From Streptomyces sp. AM 2-1-1 (GTDB taxonomy: Bacteria > Actinomycetota > Actinomycetes > Streptomycetales > Streptomycetaceae): a DNA stretch of 64,000 nt. A program made the translations under genes and the position numbers. The stretch spans positions 4,668,501 through 4,732,500 of the forward strand of contig NZ_CP119147.1 in assembly GCF_029167645.1 (NCBI RefSeq), in the 5' to 3' direction. Positions 42,759-52,180 of this stretch are shown here, piece by piece (positions within the stretch are counted from its first letter, which is position 1; each line of letters opens with the position of its first letter). The notes beneath the pieces are model-generated. The model did no database searches, was not told where the DNA came from, and saw only the letters and a program-made list of their open reading frames with translations.

Positions 42759-43736
42759 TCACTCCTCGGGGGACGGTGCCGGACTCGGCGAGAGCGCGCG
42801 GACGGTACGGGACGGGCTCGGGCGGCCCAGCTTCCCCGCCAGCCAGACACTGGTGGCGGTGAGGGCGTCGAGGTCGACGCCGGTGTCGATGCCGAGGCCC
42901 TGGAGCATCCACACCAGGTCCTCGGTGGCGAGGTTGCCGGTGGCGCTCTTCGCGTACGGGCAGCCGCCGAGGCCTCCCGCCGACGCGTCGACGGTGCTCA
43001 CCCCGTGCTGGAGTGCGGCGAGGGTGTTGGAGAGCGCCTGGCCGTAGGTGTCGTGGAAGTGCACGCCGATGGAGCCGGTGGGCACCCTCTCGTCGTTCAG
43101 CGCGGTCAGCAGCGACCGGACGTGGCCGGGGGTGGCGACGCCGATCGTGTCGCCGAGGGAGAGCTCGTCGCAGCCGAGGTCCATCAGCGCCTTCGCCACC
43201 CGGACCACCTGGCGCACCGGGACCGGACCCTCCCACGGGTCGCCGAAGCACATCGAGAGGTAGCCGCGCACGTGTGCGCCGTCGGCCTTCGCCCGGGCCA
43301 CCACCGGCTCGAACATCGCCAGCGACCCGGCGACGGTCCGGTTGAGGTTGCGGGCGGCGAAGGTCTCCGTCGCGGAGCCGAACACCGCGATCCGCCGCGC
43401 CCCGAGCGCCAGCGCCCGTTCCAGCCCGCGTTCGTTCGGCACGAGCACCGGCAGCGCGATCCCGCCCGCCCCGGAGAGGTCCCCGAGGAGCGGGAAGAGG
43501 GCTTCGGCGTCGGCCAGTTGGGGAACCCACTTCGGGTGGACGAAGCTCGTCGCCTCGACGGTGGTGAGCCCCGCGGCGGCGAGCCGGTGGATGAACTCGG
43601 CCTTCACGGCGGTCGGTACGACCGCCTTCTCGTTCTGCAGCCCGTCCCGCGCGCCCACTTCGTGGATGCGGATCCGGGCGGGCAGCCCCGGCGCGGGCAC
43701 CGTCATCGGCAGGGCGACGCGTTCGGGCGTGGTCAT
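42759..43736 (-). CDS. Hydroxymethylglutaryl-CoA lyase
   Basis: 325 aa; the ATG at 43736 overlaps the TGA of the biotin carboxylase gene (ATGA). The HMGL signature is visible: [12 protein letters not shown] with catalytic Arg and Asp, then [10 protein letters not shown], the metal-ligand [13 protein letters not shown], and [18 protein letters not shown] with the active-site Cys. It cleaves HMG-CoA to acetyl-CoA and acetoacetate, the final step of leucine breakdown. The C-terminus has a Ser/Pro-rich tail. Next gene downstream starts 8 bp after its end. Confidence 0.95.
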   Translation of the reverse strand: MTTPERVALPMTVPAPGLPARIRIHEVGARDGLQNEKAVVPTAVKAEFIHRLAAAGLTTVEATSFVHPKWVPQLADAEALFPLLGDLSGAGGIALPVLVPNERGLERALALGARRIAVFGSATETFAARNLNRTVAGSLAMFEPVVARAKADGAHVRGYLSMCFGDPWEGPVPVRQVVRVAKALMDLGCDELSLGDTIGVATPGHVRSLLTALNDERVPTGSIGVHFHDTYGQALSNTLAALQHGVSTVDASAGGLGGCPYAKSATGNLATEDLVWMLQGLGIDTGVDLDALTATSVWLAGKLGRPSPSRTVRALSPSPAPSPEE

Positions 43737-45697
43737 GACCGCTCTCCCTCCGGCGCCGCCGCGGACCCGGCAACCGGCGCGACCACCGCCAGCACCTGGT
43801 CCATGGCGACGGTGGTGCCGGGCGAGACGTCCAGCTCGGTGACGGTCCCGGCGTGCGGGGCGGCGATGACGTGCTCCATCTTCATCGCCTCGACGACCAG
43901 CAGCGCCTGCCCGGCCGCCACCGTGTCCCCGGCCGCCACCTTGACCACGGTGACCGTGCCGGGCATGGGCGCGGCCAGGGTGTCCGCCCCCGAGCGGGCG
44001 GCCCCGCCGAGGGACGCCTCCACCGGGTCGTGGTCCCGTACGTGCCAGGTGTCGCCGTCGCGGCCGAGCCACTGCCCGGCCCGGCGGAAGTGGTGGACCA
44101 CCCCGTCGAGTTCGACGGTGACCCGGTCCGGTCCCACCACCGCGCCCTCGGGCGCGGGCCGCACCACCGGTTCCTCGCCGGCGACCCGCAGCGGGAAGGC
44201 GAGCGGGGCGGGGGAGCCGCCGGTGCGCCAGCCGTTCGGTACGGAGAACGGGTCGGTCCAGCCGCTCGCGTCCGGTACCGGGGCGAGCGCGTCGCGCCGT
44301 ACGGCCGCCGCCGCCGCGTAGACCTCGTCCGGCACCCCGTCCGGGAGCAGCCCGGCCGCCTCGCGCTCCACCAGACCCGTGTCGAGCTCGCCCGCCACCA
44401 CCGACGGATGGGCCAGCAGCCGCCGCAGGAACCCCGCGTTGGTCGGTACGCCCAGGATCACCGTGTCCGCGAGGGCCGCCCGCAGCCGGCGCAGCGCCGT
44501 CGCCCGGTCGGGGCCGTACGCGATGACCTTCGACAGCATCGGGTCGTACAGCGAACCGACCTCCGTGCCCTCGCTCAGCCCCGAGTCCGTCCGGACCCCG
44601 CCGCCCTGCGGTTCGTCCAGGGAGAGCACGGTGCCGCCGGAGGGCAGGAAGCCCCGCGCCGGGTCCTCGGCGCAGACCCGGGCCTCCACGGCGTGACCGG
44701 TGAGAGTGATGTCGTCCTGGGAGTGGGGGAGTCGCTCGCCGGAGGCGACGCGCAACTGCCACTCCACCAGGTCGAGCCCGGTGATCAGCTCGGTGACCGG
44801 GTGCTCGACCTGGAGCCGGGTGTTCATCTCCATGAAGCAGTACGCGGACGGGTCGCCGCCCGGCACGATGAACTCCACCGTCCCCGCACCGACGTAGCCG
44901 CAGGAGCGGGCGGCCCGCACGGCCGCCTCGCCCATCGCCGCCCGGGTCCGCGCGTCGAGGAGGACGGACGGCGCCTCCTCGACGACCTTCTGATGGCGGC
45001 GCTGGAGCGAGCACTCGCGTTCGCCGAGGTGGACGACGTTGCCGTGGGTGTCGGCGAGCACCTGGATCTCGATGTGCCGGGGGCGCTCGATCCACCGCTC
45101 GACCAGCAGGGTGTCGTCGCCGAAGGAGGCCGTCGCCTCGCGGCGGGCGCCCGCGATCTCCTCGGCCAGCAGGGCCTCGTCGTGCACCAGCCGCATCCCC
45201 TTGCCACCGCCGCCCGCCGAGGGCTTCAGCAGCACCGGCATGCCGATCCGGCGTGCGGCGTCGGCGAGTTGTCCGTCGGTGAGGCCACTGCCGAAGGAGC
45301 CAGGGACCACCGGCACCCCGGCCGCCGCGACCGTCTCCTTGGCGCGGATCTTGTCGCCCATCAGGGCGATCGCCTCGGCGCCCGGTCCGACGAAGACGAG
45401 CCCCGCCTCGGCGCAGGCACGGGCGAAGGCGGCGTTCTCCGCCAGGAAGCCGTAACCCGGGTGGACCGCCTCGGCCCCCGTGCGGCGGGCCGCCTCCAGC
45501 AGCGCGGGCACGCTGAGGTAGCTCTGCGCGGCGGGCGCCGGGCCGATCCGTACCGCCGTGTCCGCCTCCCGGACGTGCCGCGCGTCCGCGTCCGCGTCGC
45601 TGAAGACGGCGACCGACCGGACACCGAGCGCGCGCAGCGTCCGGATGACCCGGACCGCGATCTCGCCCCTGTTGGCGACCAATACCGTGCTGAACAT
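43733..45697 (-). CDS. Biotin carboxylase / biotin carrier protein (acyl-CoA carboxylase alpha subunit)
   Basis: 654 aa, ATG 45697. The biotin carboxylase part begins [20 protein letters not shown] and has the ATP-grasp pieces [31 protein letters not shown] and [20 protein letters not shown]. The C-terminal biotinyl domain holds [11 protein letters not shown], with Lys the biotinylation site. Length and architecture match the alpha subunits of methylcrotonyl-CoA or geranyl-CoA carboxylases. The operon context (acyl-CoA dehydrogenase, HMG-CoA lyase, carboxyltransferase) makes methylcrotonyl-CoA the likely substrate. Confidence 0.94.
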   Translation of the reverse strand: MFSTVLVANRGEIAVRVIRTLRALGVRSVAVFSDADADARHVREADTAVRIGPAPAAQSYLSVPALLEAARRTGAEAVHPGYGFLAENAAFARACAEAGLVFVGPGAEAIALMGDKIRAKETVAAAGVPVVPGSFGSGLTDGQLADAARRIGMPVLLKPSAGGGGKGMRLVHDEALLAEEIAGARREATASFGDDTLLVERWIERPRHIEIQVLADTHGNVVHLGERECSLQRRHQKVVEEAPSVLLDARTRAAMGEAAVRAARSCGYVGAGTVEFIVPGGDPSAYCFMEMNTRLQVEHPVTELITGLDLVEWQLRVASGERLPHSQDDITLTGHAVEARVCAEDPARGFLPSGGTVLSLDEPQGGGVRTDSGLSEGTEVGSLYDPMLSKVIAYGPDRATALRRLRAALADTVILGVPTNAGFLRRLLAHPSVVAGELDTGLVEREAAGLLPDGVPDEVYAAAAAVRRDALAPVPDASGWTDPFSVPNGWRTGGSPAPLAFPLRVAGEEPVVRPAPEGAVVGPDRVTVELDGVVHHFRRAGQWLGRDGDTWHVRDHDPVEASLGGAARSGADTLAAPMPGTVTVVKVAAGDTVAAGQALLVVEAMKMEHVIAAPHAGTVTELDVSPGTTVAMDQVLAVVAPVAGSAAAPEGERS

Positions 45698-45741
45698 GGA
45701 CGTCCTCACCTCACTCCTCACCGCATGACGCATTCGCCCGC

Positions 45742-47394
45742 TCACATCCGGAAGACGCCGAAGCCGGGGTCCGCCGGATCGCGCCGCGGCAGCGGGGCGT
45801 TGGCGCACGCGGTCAGGGCCAGGCCGAGGACCTGCCGCGTGTCCACCGGGTCGATCACCCCGTCGTCCCAGAGCCGGGCCGTCGCGTAGTAGGCGTTTCC
45901 CTGCTCTTCGTACTGCGCCCGGACCGGCGCCTTGAACGCCTCCTCGTCCTCGGCGCTCCACGCGTCCCCGAGCTGGTCCCGCTTGACCGTGGCCAGGACG
46001 GAGGCGGCCTGTTCACCGCCCATCACCGAGATCTTGGCGTTGGGCCACATCCACAGGAAGCGGGGGGAGTAGGCCCGGCCGCACATGGAGTAGTTGCCCG
46101 CCCCGTACGAACCACCGACGACGACGGTCAGCTTCGGCACCCGGGTGGTGGCGACGGCGGTGACCATCTTCGCGCCGTGCTTGGCGATGCCTCCGGCCTC
46201 GTACGCCTTGCCCACCATGAAGCCGGAGATGTTCTGGAGGAAGACCAACGGGATGCCGCGCTGGTCGCACACCTCGATGAAGTGCGCGCCCTTCTGGGCC
46301 GACTCGGAGAAGAGGATGCCGTTGTTGGCGACGATCCCCACCGGATGCCCGTGGACGCGCGCGAAGCCGGTGACCAGCGTCTGGCCGTACTCCGCCTTGA
46401 ACTCCGCGAACCGCGACCCGTCCACCACCCGGGCGATCACCTCGCGCACGTCGTACGGGGTGCGCGGGTCGACCGGCACCGCGCCGTACAGCCCTCCCGG
46501 GTCCACCGCCGGCTCCTCGGCCGGCCGCACCGTCCAGGGCAGCTCCGCGCGCGCCGGGAGCGTCGCCACGATGTTCCGGACGATCCGCAGCGCGTGCGCG
46601 TCGTCCTCGGCGAGGTGGTCGGTGACCCCGGAGGTACGGGAGTGGACCTCGCCGCCGCCCAGCTCCTCCGCCGTGACGACCTCGCCGGTCGCCGCCTTCA
46701 CCAGCGGCGGCCCACCGAGGAAGATCGTGCCCTGGTTCCGCACGATGACGGCCTCGTCGCTCATCGCGGGGACGTACGCGCCGCCCGCCGTGCAGGAACC
46801 CATCACCGCGGCGATCTGCGGGATGCCGGCGGCCGACATCCGCGCCTGGTTGAAGAAGATCCGGCCGAAGTGGTCGCGGTCCGGGAAGACCTCGTCCTGC
46901 ATCGGCAGGAAGGCCCCGCCGGAGTCCACGAGGTACAGGCAGGGGAGACGGTTCTCCAGCGCCACCTCCTGGGCCCGCAGATGCTTCTTCACGGTCATCG
47001 GGTAGTAGGTGCCGCCCTTGACGGTCGCGTCGTTGGCGACGATCACGCACTCCCGGCCGCTCACCCGCCCGATCCCCGCCACCACCCCGGCGGCCGGCGC
47101 GGCGCCGCCGTAGAGCCCTTCGGCGGCCAGCGGTGCCAGCTCCAGGAAGGGCGAACCGGGGTCGAGCAGCGTGTCCACCCGGTCCCGGGGCAGCAGCTTG
47201 CCGCGCGCCACATGGCGGGCGCGCGCCTTCTCGCCCCCGCCGAGCCGGGCCGAGGCGAGCCGCGTGCGCAGCTCCCCGACGAGCGCGCGGTGCGCCGCGT
47301 CGTTGGCCCGCCGGCCCTCGGAGGCCGGATCGGCCGTGGTGAGAAGGACCGGAGCCTGGGGTGCCAGGGCCTGTGGTGCCGGTGCCGGCTGCAT
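45742..47394 (-). CDS. Acyl-CoA carboxylase carboxyltransferase beta subunit
   Basis: 550 aa, ATG 47394 behind GGAGGCTCG. Typical beta-subunit motifs are [50 protein letters not shown], and [20 protein letters not shown]. It transfers carboxyl from biotin to the acyl-CoA, here probably 3-methylcrotonyl-CoA, forming the complex with the next gene's product. First gene of the four-gene operon, which lacks a methylglutaconyl-CoA hydratase gene. Confidence 0.93.
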   Translation of the reverse strand: MQPAPAPQALAPQAPVLLTTADPASEGRRANDAAHRALVGELRTRLASARLGGGEKARARHVARGKLLPRDRVDTLLDPGSPFLELAPLAAEGLYGGAAPAAGVVAGIGRVSGRECVIVANDATVKGGTYYPMTVKKHLRAQEVALENRLPCLYLVDSGGAFLPMQDEVFPDRDHFGRIFFNQARMSAAGIPQIAAVMGSCTAGGAYVPAMSDEAVIVRNQGTIFLGGPPLVKAATGEVVTAEELGGGEVHSRTSGVTDHLAEDDAHALRIVRNIVATLPARAELPWTVRPAEEPAVDPGGLYGAVPVDPRTPYDVREVIARVVDGSRFAEFKAEYGQTLVTGFARVHGHPVGIVANNGILFSESAQKGAHFIEVCDQRGIPLVFLQNISGFMVGKAYEAGGIAKHGAKMVTAVATTRVPKLTVVVGGSYGAGNYSMCGRAYSPRFLWMWPNAKISVMGGEQAASVLATVKRDQLGDAWSAEDEEAFKAPVRAQYEEQGNAYYATARLWDDGVIDPVDTRQVLGLALTACANAPLPRRDPADPGFGVFRM

Positions 47395-47447
47395 CGAGTC
47401 GAGCCTCCATCCCCGTGACCGGTGGGGCTCGTGACCCCCGCCGAGCG

Positions 47448-47493
47448 GTTAATGAGCGTTAACGCGAACGGCCTCAGGTTAACGAGCGCTAAC
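47448..47493. promoter_or_regulatory. Twin 16-bp TetR-type operators between carboxylase operon and TetR gene
   Basis: GTTAATGAGCGTTAAC (47448-47463) and GTTAACGAGCGCTAAC (47478-47493) share GTTAAYGAGCGYTAAC and are pseudo-palindromes 30 bp apart, three helical turns. The second overlaps a -35 candidate TTAACG, 18 bp upstream of a TAGAAT -10 (47503-47508) that precedes the TetR ATG by 8 bp. Confidence 0.8.
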
Positions 47494-47516
47494 GGCTCTG
47501 TCTAGAATCGGTCCCC

Positions 47517-48137
47517 ATGAGCACCCATGCCACCGCCCGCGTCGCGGGAGCCACCCGCCGGGAGCAGATCCTCCGGGAAGCCGCGCTCCTCTTCGCCGAG
47601 CGCGGCTTCCACGGAGTCGGTGTCGACGAGATAGGCGCCGCCGTGGGCATCAGCGGCCCCGGCCTCTACCGCCACTTCCCCGGCAAGGACGCGATGCTCT
47701 CCGAACTGCTGGTCGGCATCAGCGAGCGTCTGCTGACCGGGGGCCGGCTGCGGGTCCAGGAGGACGCCGCCGCCCCCGAACCCTCGCCGGACGCCCTGCT
47801 GGACGCGCTCATCGAGGGCCACATCGACTTCGCCCTCGACGACCGCCCCCTGATCACCCTGCACGACCGCGAACTCGACCGCCTGCGCGACGCCGACCGC
47901 AAGCGGGTCCGCCGCCTCCAGCGCGAGTACGTCGAGATCTGGGTCTCCGTCGCCCGCACCCGCTACCCGGCCCTCACCGAGGCCGAGGCCCGCGTCACCG
48001 TGCACGCCGTCTTCGGCCTGCTGAACTCCACCCCGCGCCTCGCCCGCCCCGAGGCCCTGCCCGACCGCACGGCGACAGCGAAGCTGCTGCACCGCCTCGC
48101 CCGGGGCGCCTTCGCCGCCGCGGCCGACGGGCACTGA
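47517..48137 (+). CDS. TetR-family regulator of the leucine-catabolism operon
   Basis: 206 aa. The helix-turn-helix covers about 15-60: ILREAALLFAERGFHGVGVD, EIGAAVGISGPGLYRHFPGK. The predicted transcription start lies a few bases before or at the ATG, so the mRNA is probably leaderless; no ribosome site is visible. It is divergent from the carboxylase operon across twin operators and most likely represses both. The effector may be an acyl-CoA. Confidence 0.92.
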   Translation: MSTHATARVAGATRREQILREAALLFAERGFHGVGVDEIGAAVGISGPGLYRHFPGKDAMLSELLVGISERLLTGGRLRVQEDAAAPEPSPDALLDALIEGHIDFALDDRPLITLHDRELDRLRDADRKRVRRLQREYVEIWVSVARTRYPALTEAEARVTVHAVFGLLNSTPRLARPEALPDRTATAKLLHRLARGAFAAAADGH

Positions 48138-48297
48138 GCACCGGGCCGCGCCCCCGGTCCGCCCCCCACCGGGGCCCGGAAGAGGTCCCACAGAGGTCCC
48201 GCAAGGGGTCCGCAGAGGTCCCGCCGGGCCGGACACGCCGGTTCAGGCGTGCGCTATGCCGGGCGCGGCGCGCACCTGTGGCGGCAGAATGGGCGCC

Positions 48298-49077
48298 ATG
48301 CCGATACCCAGCCGCGCCGAACTCATCGACCAACTCGTCCGTACGCGCATCGCGGGCAACGTGGCCACGCCCCGGGACAACAACCTCGCGCACTACCGGG
48401 CGCTCGCCAACGGCGACCGGCACTACTGGCTCGGGCTGGAACTCGGCGACCGCTGGACCGACGAACAGGACGTGCTCGCCGTCATGGCGGAACGCTGCGG
48501 GGTGATCGACGACCCGGCCCACCGCTTCGGCCAGGACACCATCGACCCCGAGCTGACCGTCGACGCGCTCGACCGGATGGCGGAACGGCTGCGCAAGGCC
48601 GTGGCGGACACCGAGAGCGTCCTCGTCGCGACCGGCCACCCCGGCGGCCTCCTCGACGTGCACCGCAGGACGGCGGACGCGCTGCGCCTGGCGGGGTGCG
48701 AGATCGTGACCATCCCGGCAGGGCTGCGGGCCGACGAGGGGAACGTCGTCCAGTTCGCCGGCGTCGCGGTGCTGGAACACGGCGCCTCCCTCTGGCACAC
48801 CCACTCCCCGGCCCCGATGGCCGCCATCCTGGACGCTCTGGAACGCGACGGCCGCCCGCAGCCGGACCTCGTCGTCGCCGACCACGGCTGGGCCGGCTGC
48901 GCGGGCGGGCGCGGACTCGACTCCCTCGGCTACGCCGACTGCAACGACCCCGCCCTCTTCCTCGGCGAGGCGGAAGGCGCCCTCCGGGTCACGGTCCCGC
49001 TGGACGACAACGTCCCGGACCCGCGCTTCTACGACCCGATGACGGCGTACCTGCTGGACGCTGCGGGGGTGGGCTGA
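48298..49077 (+). CDS. Conserved actinobacterial protein, phosphatase-like annotation
   Basis: 259 aa from ATG 48298 (MPIPSRAELIDQLVRTRIAG), with two upstream in-frame ATG/GTG options. Family-level matching from memory suggests proteins annotated as phosphatases, but I see no HAD or His-phosphatase motif. Visible features: DNNLAHYRALANGDRHYWLG, ADTESVLVATGHPGGLL (HPGG loop), EHGASLWHTHSPAPMAA, DLVVADHGWAGCAGGRG and GEAEGALRVTVPLDDNVP. The His/Asp content near HTHSP and ADHG could bind metal. Function is uncertain. Confidence 0.75.
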   Translation: MPIPSRAELIDQLVRTRIAGNVATPRDNNLAHYRALANGDRHYWLGLELGDRWTDEQDVLAVMAERCGVIDDPAHRFGQDTIDPELTVDALDRMAERLRKAVADTESVLVATGHPGGLLDVHRRTADALRLAGCEIVTIPAGLRADEGNVVQFAGVAVLEHGASLWHTHSPAPMAAILDALERDGRPQPDLVVADHGWAGCAGGRGLDSLGYADCNDPALFLGEAEGALRVTVPLDDNVPDPRFYDPMTAYLLDAAGVG

Positions 49078-49080
49078 GTC

Positions 49081-49518
49081 GTGGCCCACTCGTGGAAGTG
49101 CGTGCGGGGCGCAGTGGGCGGGTGGAGGAGGTCCCGCGAGGAGGACGGCGGGAGTGCGCGGGGCGCGGCGCGCGAGCGGCCCGTGGCGGGAACACCCGAA
49201 GCTCTCCTGTACGACACCGCCCGGGACATCGGCCGGCGTCGGGCCGAGGAGGGGGGACCCGTCGGATCGATGGCGTCGGTTCTGCGCTCCCTCGAGAACG
49301 ATGAGGCGGAGCTGGCTCTCGACGACCTGGCGCACATGATCGAGTACTTCCGCATCCCGGTCCACCCGGCGGAGTACGACCGCCTCGTCGCGGTCGCGAC
49401 CGCCCTGGACTCCTTGGACGTGCTGCTGGAAATCGGCGTCGACCGGTTCGTCGACCACCGTCGGCCCGCGAGCGGCCCCGCCGCCACGCTTGACCCTGAC
49501 GCGCGGGTCAAGGACTAG
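49081..49518 (+). CDS. Small hypothetical protein, possibly MafI-like immunity fold
   Basis: 145 aa from a GTG at 49081, 3 bp after the previous stop. The first 60 residues are low-complexity basic sequence. The C-terminal ASVLRSLENDEAELALDDLA, HMIEYFRIPVHPAEYDRLVA has the periodic helix pattern of MafI-family immunity proteins (N-terminal helix with acidic E-x-L repeats, then a Pro-containing turn and Asp/Tyr). The resemblance is weak. An internal ATG at 49270 could be the true start of the conserved core. No toxin gene is adjacent. Confidence 0.45.
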   Translation: MAHSWKCVRGAVGGWRRSREEDGGSARGAARERPVAGTPEALLYDTARDIGRRRAEEGGPVGSMASVLRSLENDEAELALDDLAHMIEYFRIPVHPAEYDRLVAVATALDSLDVLLEIGVDRFVDHRRPASGPAATLDPDARVKD

Positions 49519-49584
49519 CGTCTGCGCACCCGCGGGGCGGTGGACATCCCGCCGCCCACGCCCCCGCGCACCCAGGAGCCGGCC

Positions 49585-50622
49585 ATGCCCGCAGAACTGC
49601 CCCTGCCCCGCACCTCCCGCGAGATCCGCCTCGCCGTGACGCCCGACGGGCTGCCCGAGGCCACGCACTTCGCTCTCGTGGAGACCCCGCTCCCGCAGCC
49701 CGGACCCGGCGAGGTGCTCGTCCGCAACCACCACTTCGTCCTCTTCGCCGGGCTGCGCACCCTGATGGGCACCGAGAACGACGGTGTCCCGCTGCCCCCG
49801 CTGCGCGGCGGTGACACGGTCATCGGGCCCGCCGTGGGCGAGGTCGTCTCCGCGCCGGACAGCAGCCCGCTGCGCCCGGGTGACGCCGTGACGCACCTGC
49901 TCGGCTGGCGGGAGTACGCCGTGCTCCCTGCCGATCAGGTGCTGCCGCTCGGTGACGAGCTGCCCGACCCGGTCGCGTACCTCGCGCAGGGCTCGGCCGC
50001 GTACGGGGCGCTGACCCGGCTCACCGGCGTACGCCCCGGCGACACCGTCCTGGTCACGGGGGCGGCCGGGGCGGTCGGCACGCTCGCGGGCCAGATCGCC
50101 CGGCTACTGGGCGCGGGGCGGGTCGTGGGCACCACCGGATCGCCGGCCAAGGCCGAGCGGCTGGTGGCCGAACTCGGGTACGACGCGGTCGTGGTGCGCG
50201 GCGCCGGCGAGTTCGCCCCGCAGCTCGCCGAGGCGGCGCCCGGGGGCATCGACGTCCTGCTGGACCTCGTCGGCGGCGAACAGCTCACCGCGGCGGTGGA
50301 GGCGGCCCGGCCGGGCGCCCGGTTCGCCCTCGTCGGTGCGCTCTCCGGGCAGTTGGACGGGGGGCGCGGCGGAGGCAGCGCACCCGCCGGGATCGACACG
50401 TACCGACTGATCGTGAAGGGCGTCTCGGTACGCGGCTACACCGGCGCCGACCACCCGGACGTCGAGGCGGAGTGGACCCGGCGCTTCGGCGCCTGGCTGC
50501 GCTCCGGCGAGATCCGTTTCCCGTACACCGCCGTCGCCGGACTGGAGAACGCCCCGCGCGCCTTCCAGGAACTCGTCGAAGGCGTGCATTTCGGCGGGGT
50601 CGTGGTGGAAGTGTTCTCCTGA
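49585..50622 (+). CDS. Zinc-independent MDR oxidoreductase
   Basis: 345 aa from ATG 49585, with AGGAG seven bases upstream. NADPH-binding motif TVLVTGAAGAVGTLAGQIAR, then AGRVVGTTGSPAKAERLVAE. The N-terminal part resembles prostaglandin-reductase or NADP-dependent alkenal reductase types (THFALVETPLPQPGPGEVLV, FAGLRTLMGTEND). No zinc-binding cysteines. Similar to but distinct from the MDR at 31974-33005. It ends 53 bp before the MerR gene, which may regulate it. Confidence 0.9.
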   Translation: MPAELPLPRTSREIRLAVTPDGLPEATHFALVETPLPQPGPGEVLVRNHHFVLFAGLRTLMGTENDGVPLPPLRGGDTVIGPAVGEVVSAPDSSPLRPGDAVTHLLGWREYAVLPADQVLPLGDELPDPVAYLAQGSAAYGALTRLTGVRPGDTVLVTGAAGAVGTLAGQIARLLGAGRVVGTTGSPAKAERLVAELGYDAVVVRGAGEFAPQLAEAAPGGIDVLLDLVGGEQLTAAVEAARPGARFALVGALSGQLDGGRGGGSAPAGIDTYRLIVKGVSVRGYTGADHPDVEAEWTRRFGAWLRSGEIRFPYTAVAGLENAPRAFQELVEGVHFGGVVVEVFS

Positions 50623-50675
50623 CGGCGGCGTACGGGGCCAAGTCCCCCGGAGAGCGGATACGAGGGCGGTGCGGG

Positions 50676-51047
50676 ATGCGGATCGGCGACGCGGCTGCGG
50701 CGGCGGGGACGACTCCCCGGGCCCTGCGCTTCTACGAACAGCGCGGACTGCTCGCCCCGCCCGACCGCACCCCCTCCGGTCAACGGGAGTACGACGCCGA
50801 GGACATCGCCCGGGTCCGCGTCGTCCGGGAGCTCCTCGCCGCCGGCTTCACCGTGGCGGACGTCCACGCCTGCGCCGACCGCCTCCATCTGCTGACCGCC
50901 GGCCGGCCGGTGCGCTGCACCTCGACCGAGCCCGGTTCGCCCGGAGTCGTGGGACAACGGCTCGCCGCCCTGGACGCGGAGATCGCCCGCCTCACCCACG
51001 TGCGCGAGGCGCTGGCGCGGAAGGTGTCGGGGGAGGCCGGACCCTGA
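50676..51047 (+). CDS. MerR-family regulator
   Basis: 123 aa, ATG 50676. The N-terminal helix-turn-helix reads RIGDAAAAAGTTPRALRFYE, then QRGLLAPPDRTPSGQREYDA. The C-terminal dimerisation helix is LAALDAEIARLTHVREALAR. Two cysteines (ADVHACADRL and RPVRCTS) are spaced unlike metal-sensor MerR sites, so redox or organic-ligand sensing is possible. It is on the same strand as the MDR gene just upstream and probably controls it. Confidence 0.87.
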   Translation: MRIGDAAAAAGTTPRALRFYEQRGLLAPPDRTPSGQREYDAEDIARVRVVRELLAAGFTVADVHACADRLHLLTAGRPVRCTSTEPGSPGVVGQRLAALDAEIARLTHVREALARKVSGEAGP

Positions 51048-51087
51048 GCAGGGCTCCGGTCGGCAGCAGGGGTGCGGCGAGCCCCGG

Positions 51088-52110
51088 TCACCCCGCCGAC
51101 GCGCCCCGCTCACGCTCCCGGCGCTGCGCCGCCCCCGGTGTCGGGTCCAGGTAGACCCGCTTCACGGACGGGAAGCGCTCCCGCAGCTGGCGTTCCGCCC
51201 GCTCGCAGGCCCACTCGACGTCGGCCGCGCTCGCCAGGTCCCGGAAGTCGATCTTCGCGGCGATCAGGAGCTCGGTCGGCCCCTGGATCAGCGTGGTCAG
51301 CTCCAGCACCTCGACGATGTTCGGCACGGTGAGCAGTTCGGCCCGCACCCCGGCCCGCATCGCCTCCGGCAGCGGACGGCCGATGAGCAGCTGCGCGTTG
51401 GACCGGCCGAGCACCCAGGCCACGTACACCAGCAGGACGCCGATCAGGACGGAGGCGACGCCGTCCCACACACCGGACCCGGTCAGCTGTCCGCCGAGCA
51501 GGCCGCCCGCCGCCAGGACCAGACCGACGAGTGCCGCCGAGTCCTCCATGACGACCGCCTTCACCGCGGTGTCCGGGGTGTGGCGCAGGTAGTGCGTGGC
51601 GGGGGAGTGCAGCCGCGCCGCCTCGCGCCGCACCTGCTTGACGCCCGTCCGCAGCGAGTACCCCTCCAGCAGGAAGGCGACGGCCAGCACGATGTACGAG
51701 ACCAGGGGATCGCCCAGCTCCTCGCCCCGCACGAGGGTGTGCACCCCGTCGTAGACGGAGAACACCGCACCGCCGACGAAGGTGGCGATGGAGGCGAGCA
51801 TCGCCCAGATGTAGCGCTCGGGGCCGTACCCCAGCGGATGCTCCTCGTCGGCCGGCTTCTCGCTGCGCTTGAGGGCGGTGAGGAGCATGACCTCGGTGAC
51901 GGTGTCGGCGACGCTGTGCGCGGCCTCCGAGAGCATGGCGCTCGATCCGCTGATCAGCCCAGCGACCTCCTTCGCCACGGCGATGCCGAGGTTGGCGGCG
52001 GCGGCGACGACGACGGTGACGGTGGACTCGCCGCCGCCCGTGCCACCGTCCTCGCCGGGCTCATCCGTACGGGCGGGGTCCTCGGGGTTCTTCGTGGGGT
52101 CGGCGCTCAT
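51088..52110 (-). CDS. Cation diffusion facilitator (CDF) efflux protein
   Basis: 340 aa from ATG 52110 (MSADPTKNPED). Membrane segments include TVTVVVAAAANLGIAVAKEVAG, with the metal-site pattern SEAAHSVADTVTEV (H-x3-D), then YIWAMLASIATFVGGAVFSV and GLVLAAGGLLGGQLTG. The second metal pattern is VMEDSAALVGL (E/D). A C-terminal cytoplasmic ferredoxin-like domain has LLIAAKIDFRDLASAADVEW. Likely Zn/Fe/Mn export by proton antiport; the specific metal is not deducible. Confidence 0.88.
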   Translation of the reverse strand: MSADPTKNPEDPARTDEPGEDGGTGGGESTVTVVVAAAANLGIAVAKEVAGLISGSSAMLSEAAHSVADTVTEVMLLTALKRSEKPADEEHPLGYGPERYIWAMLASIATFVGGAVFSVYDGVHTLVRGEELGDPLVSYIVLAVAFLLEGYSLRTGVKQVRREAARLHSPATHYLRHTPDTAVKAVVMEDSAALVGLVLAAGGLLGGQLTGSGVWDGVASVLIGVLLVYVAWVLGRSNAQLLIGRPLPEAMRAGVRAELLTVPNIVEVLELTTLIQGPTELLIAAKIDFRDLASAADVEWACERAERQLRERFPSVKRVYLDPTPGAAQRRERERGASAG

Positions 52111-52180
52111 GGTGGCGAGTATGTCCGGGATGCGGCGGGACACTCCGTACCGGCGTGCGAGAGGTCTGGCGCACGCACGC

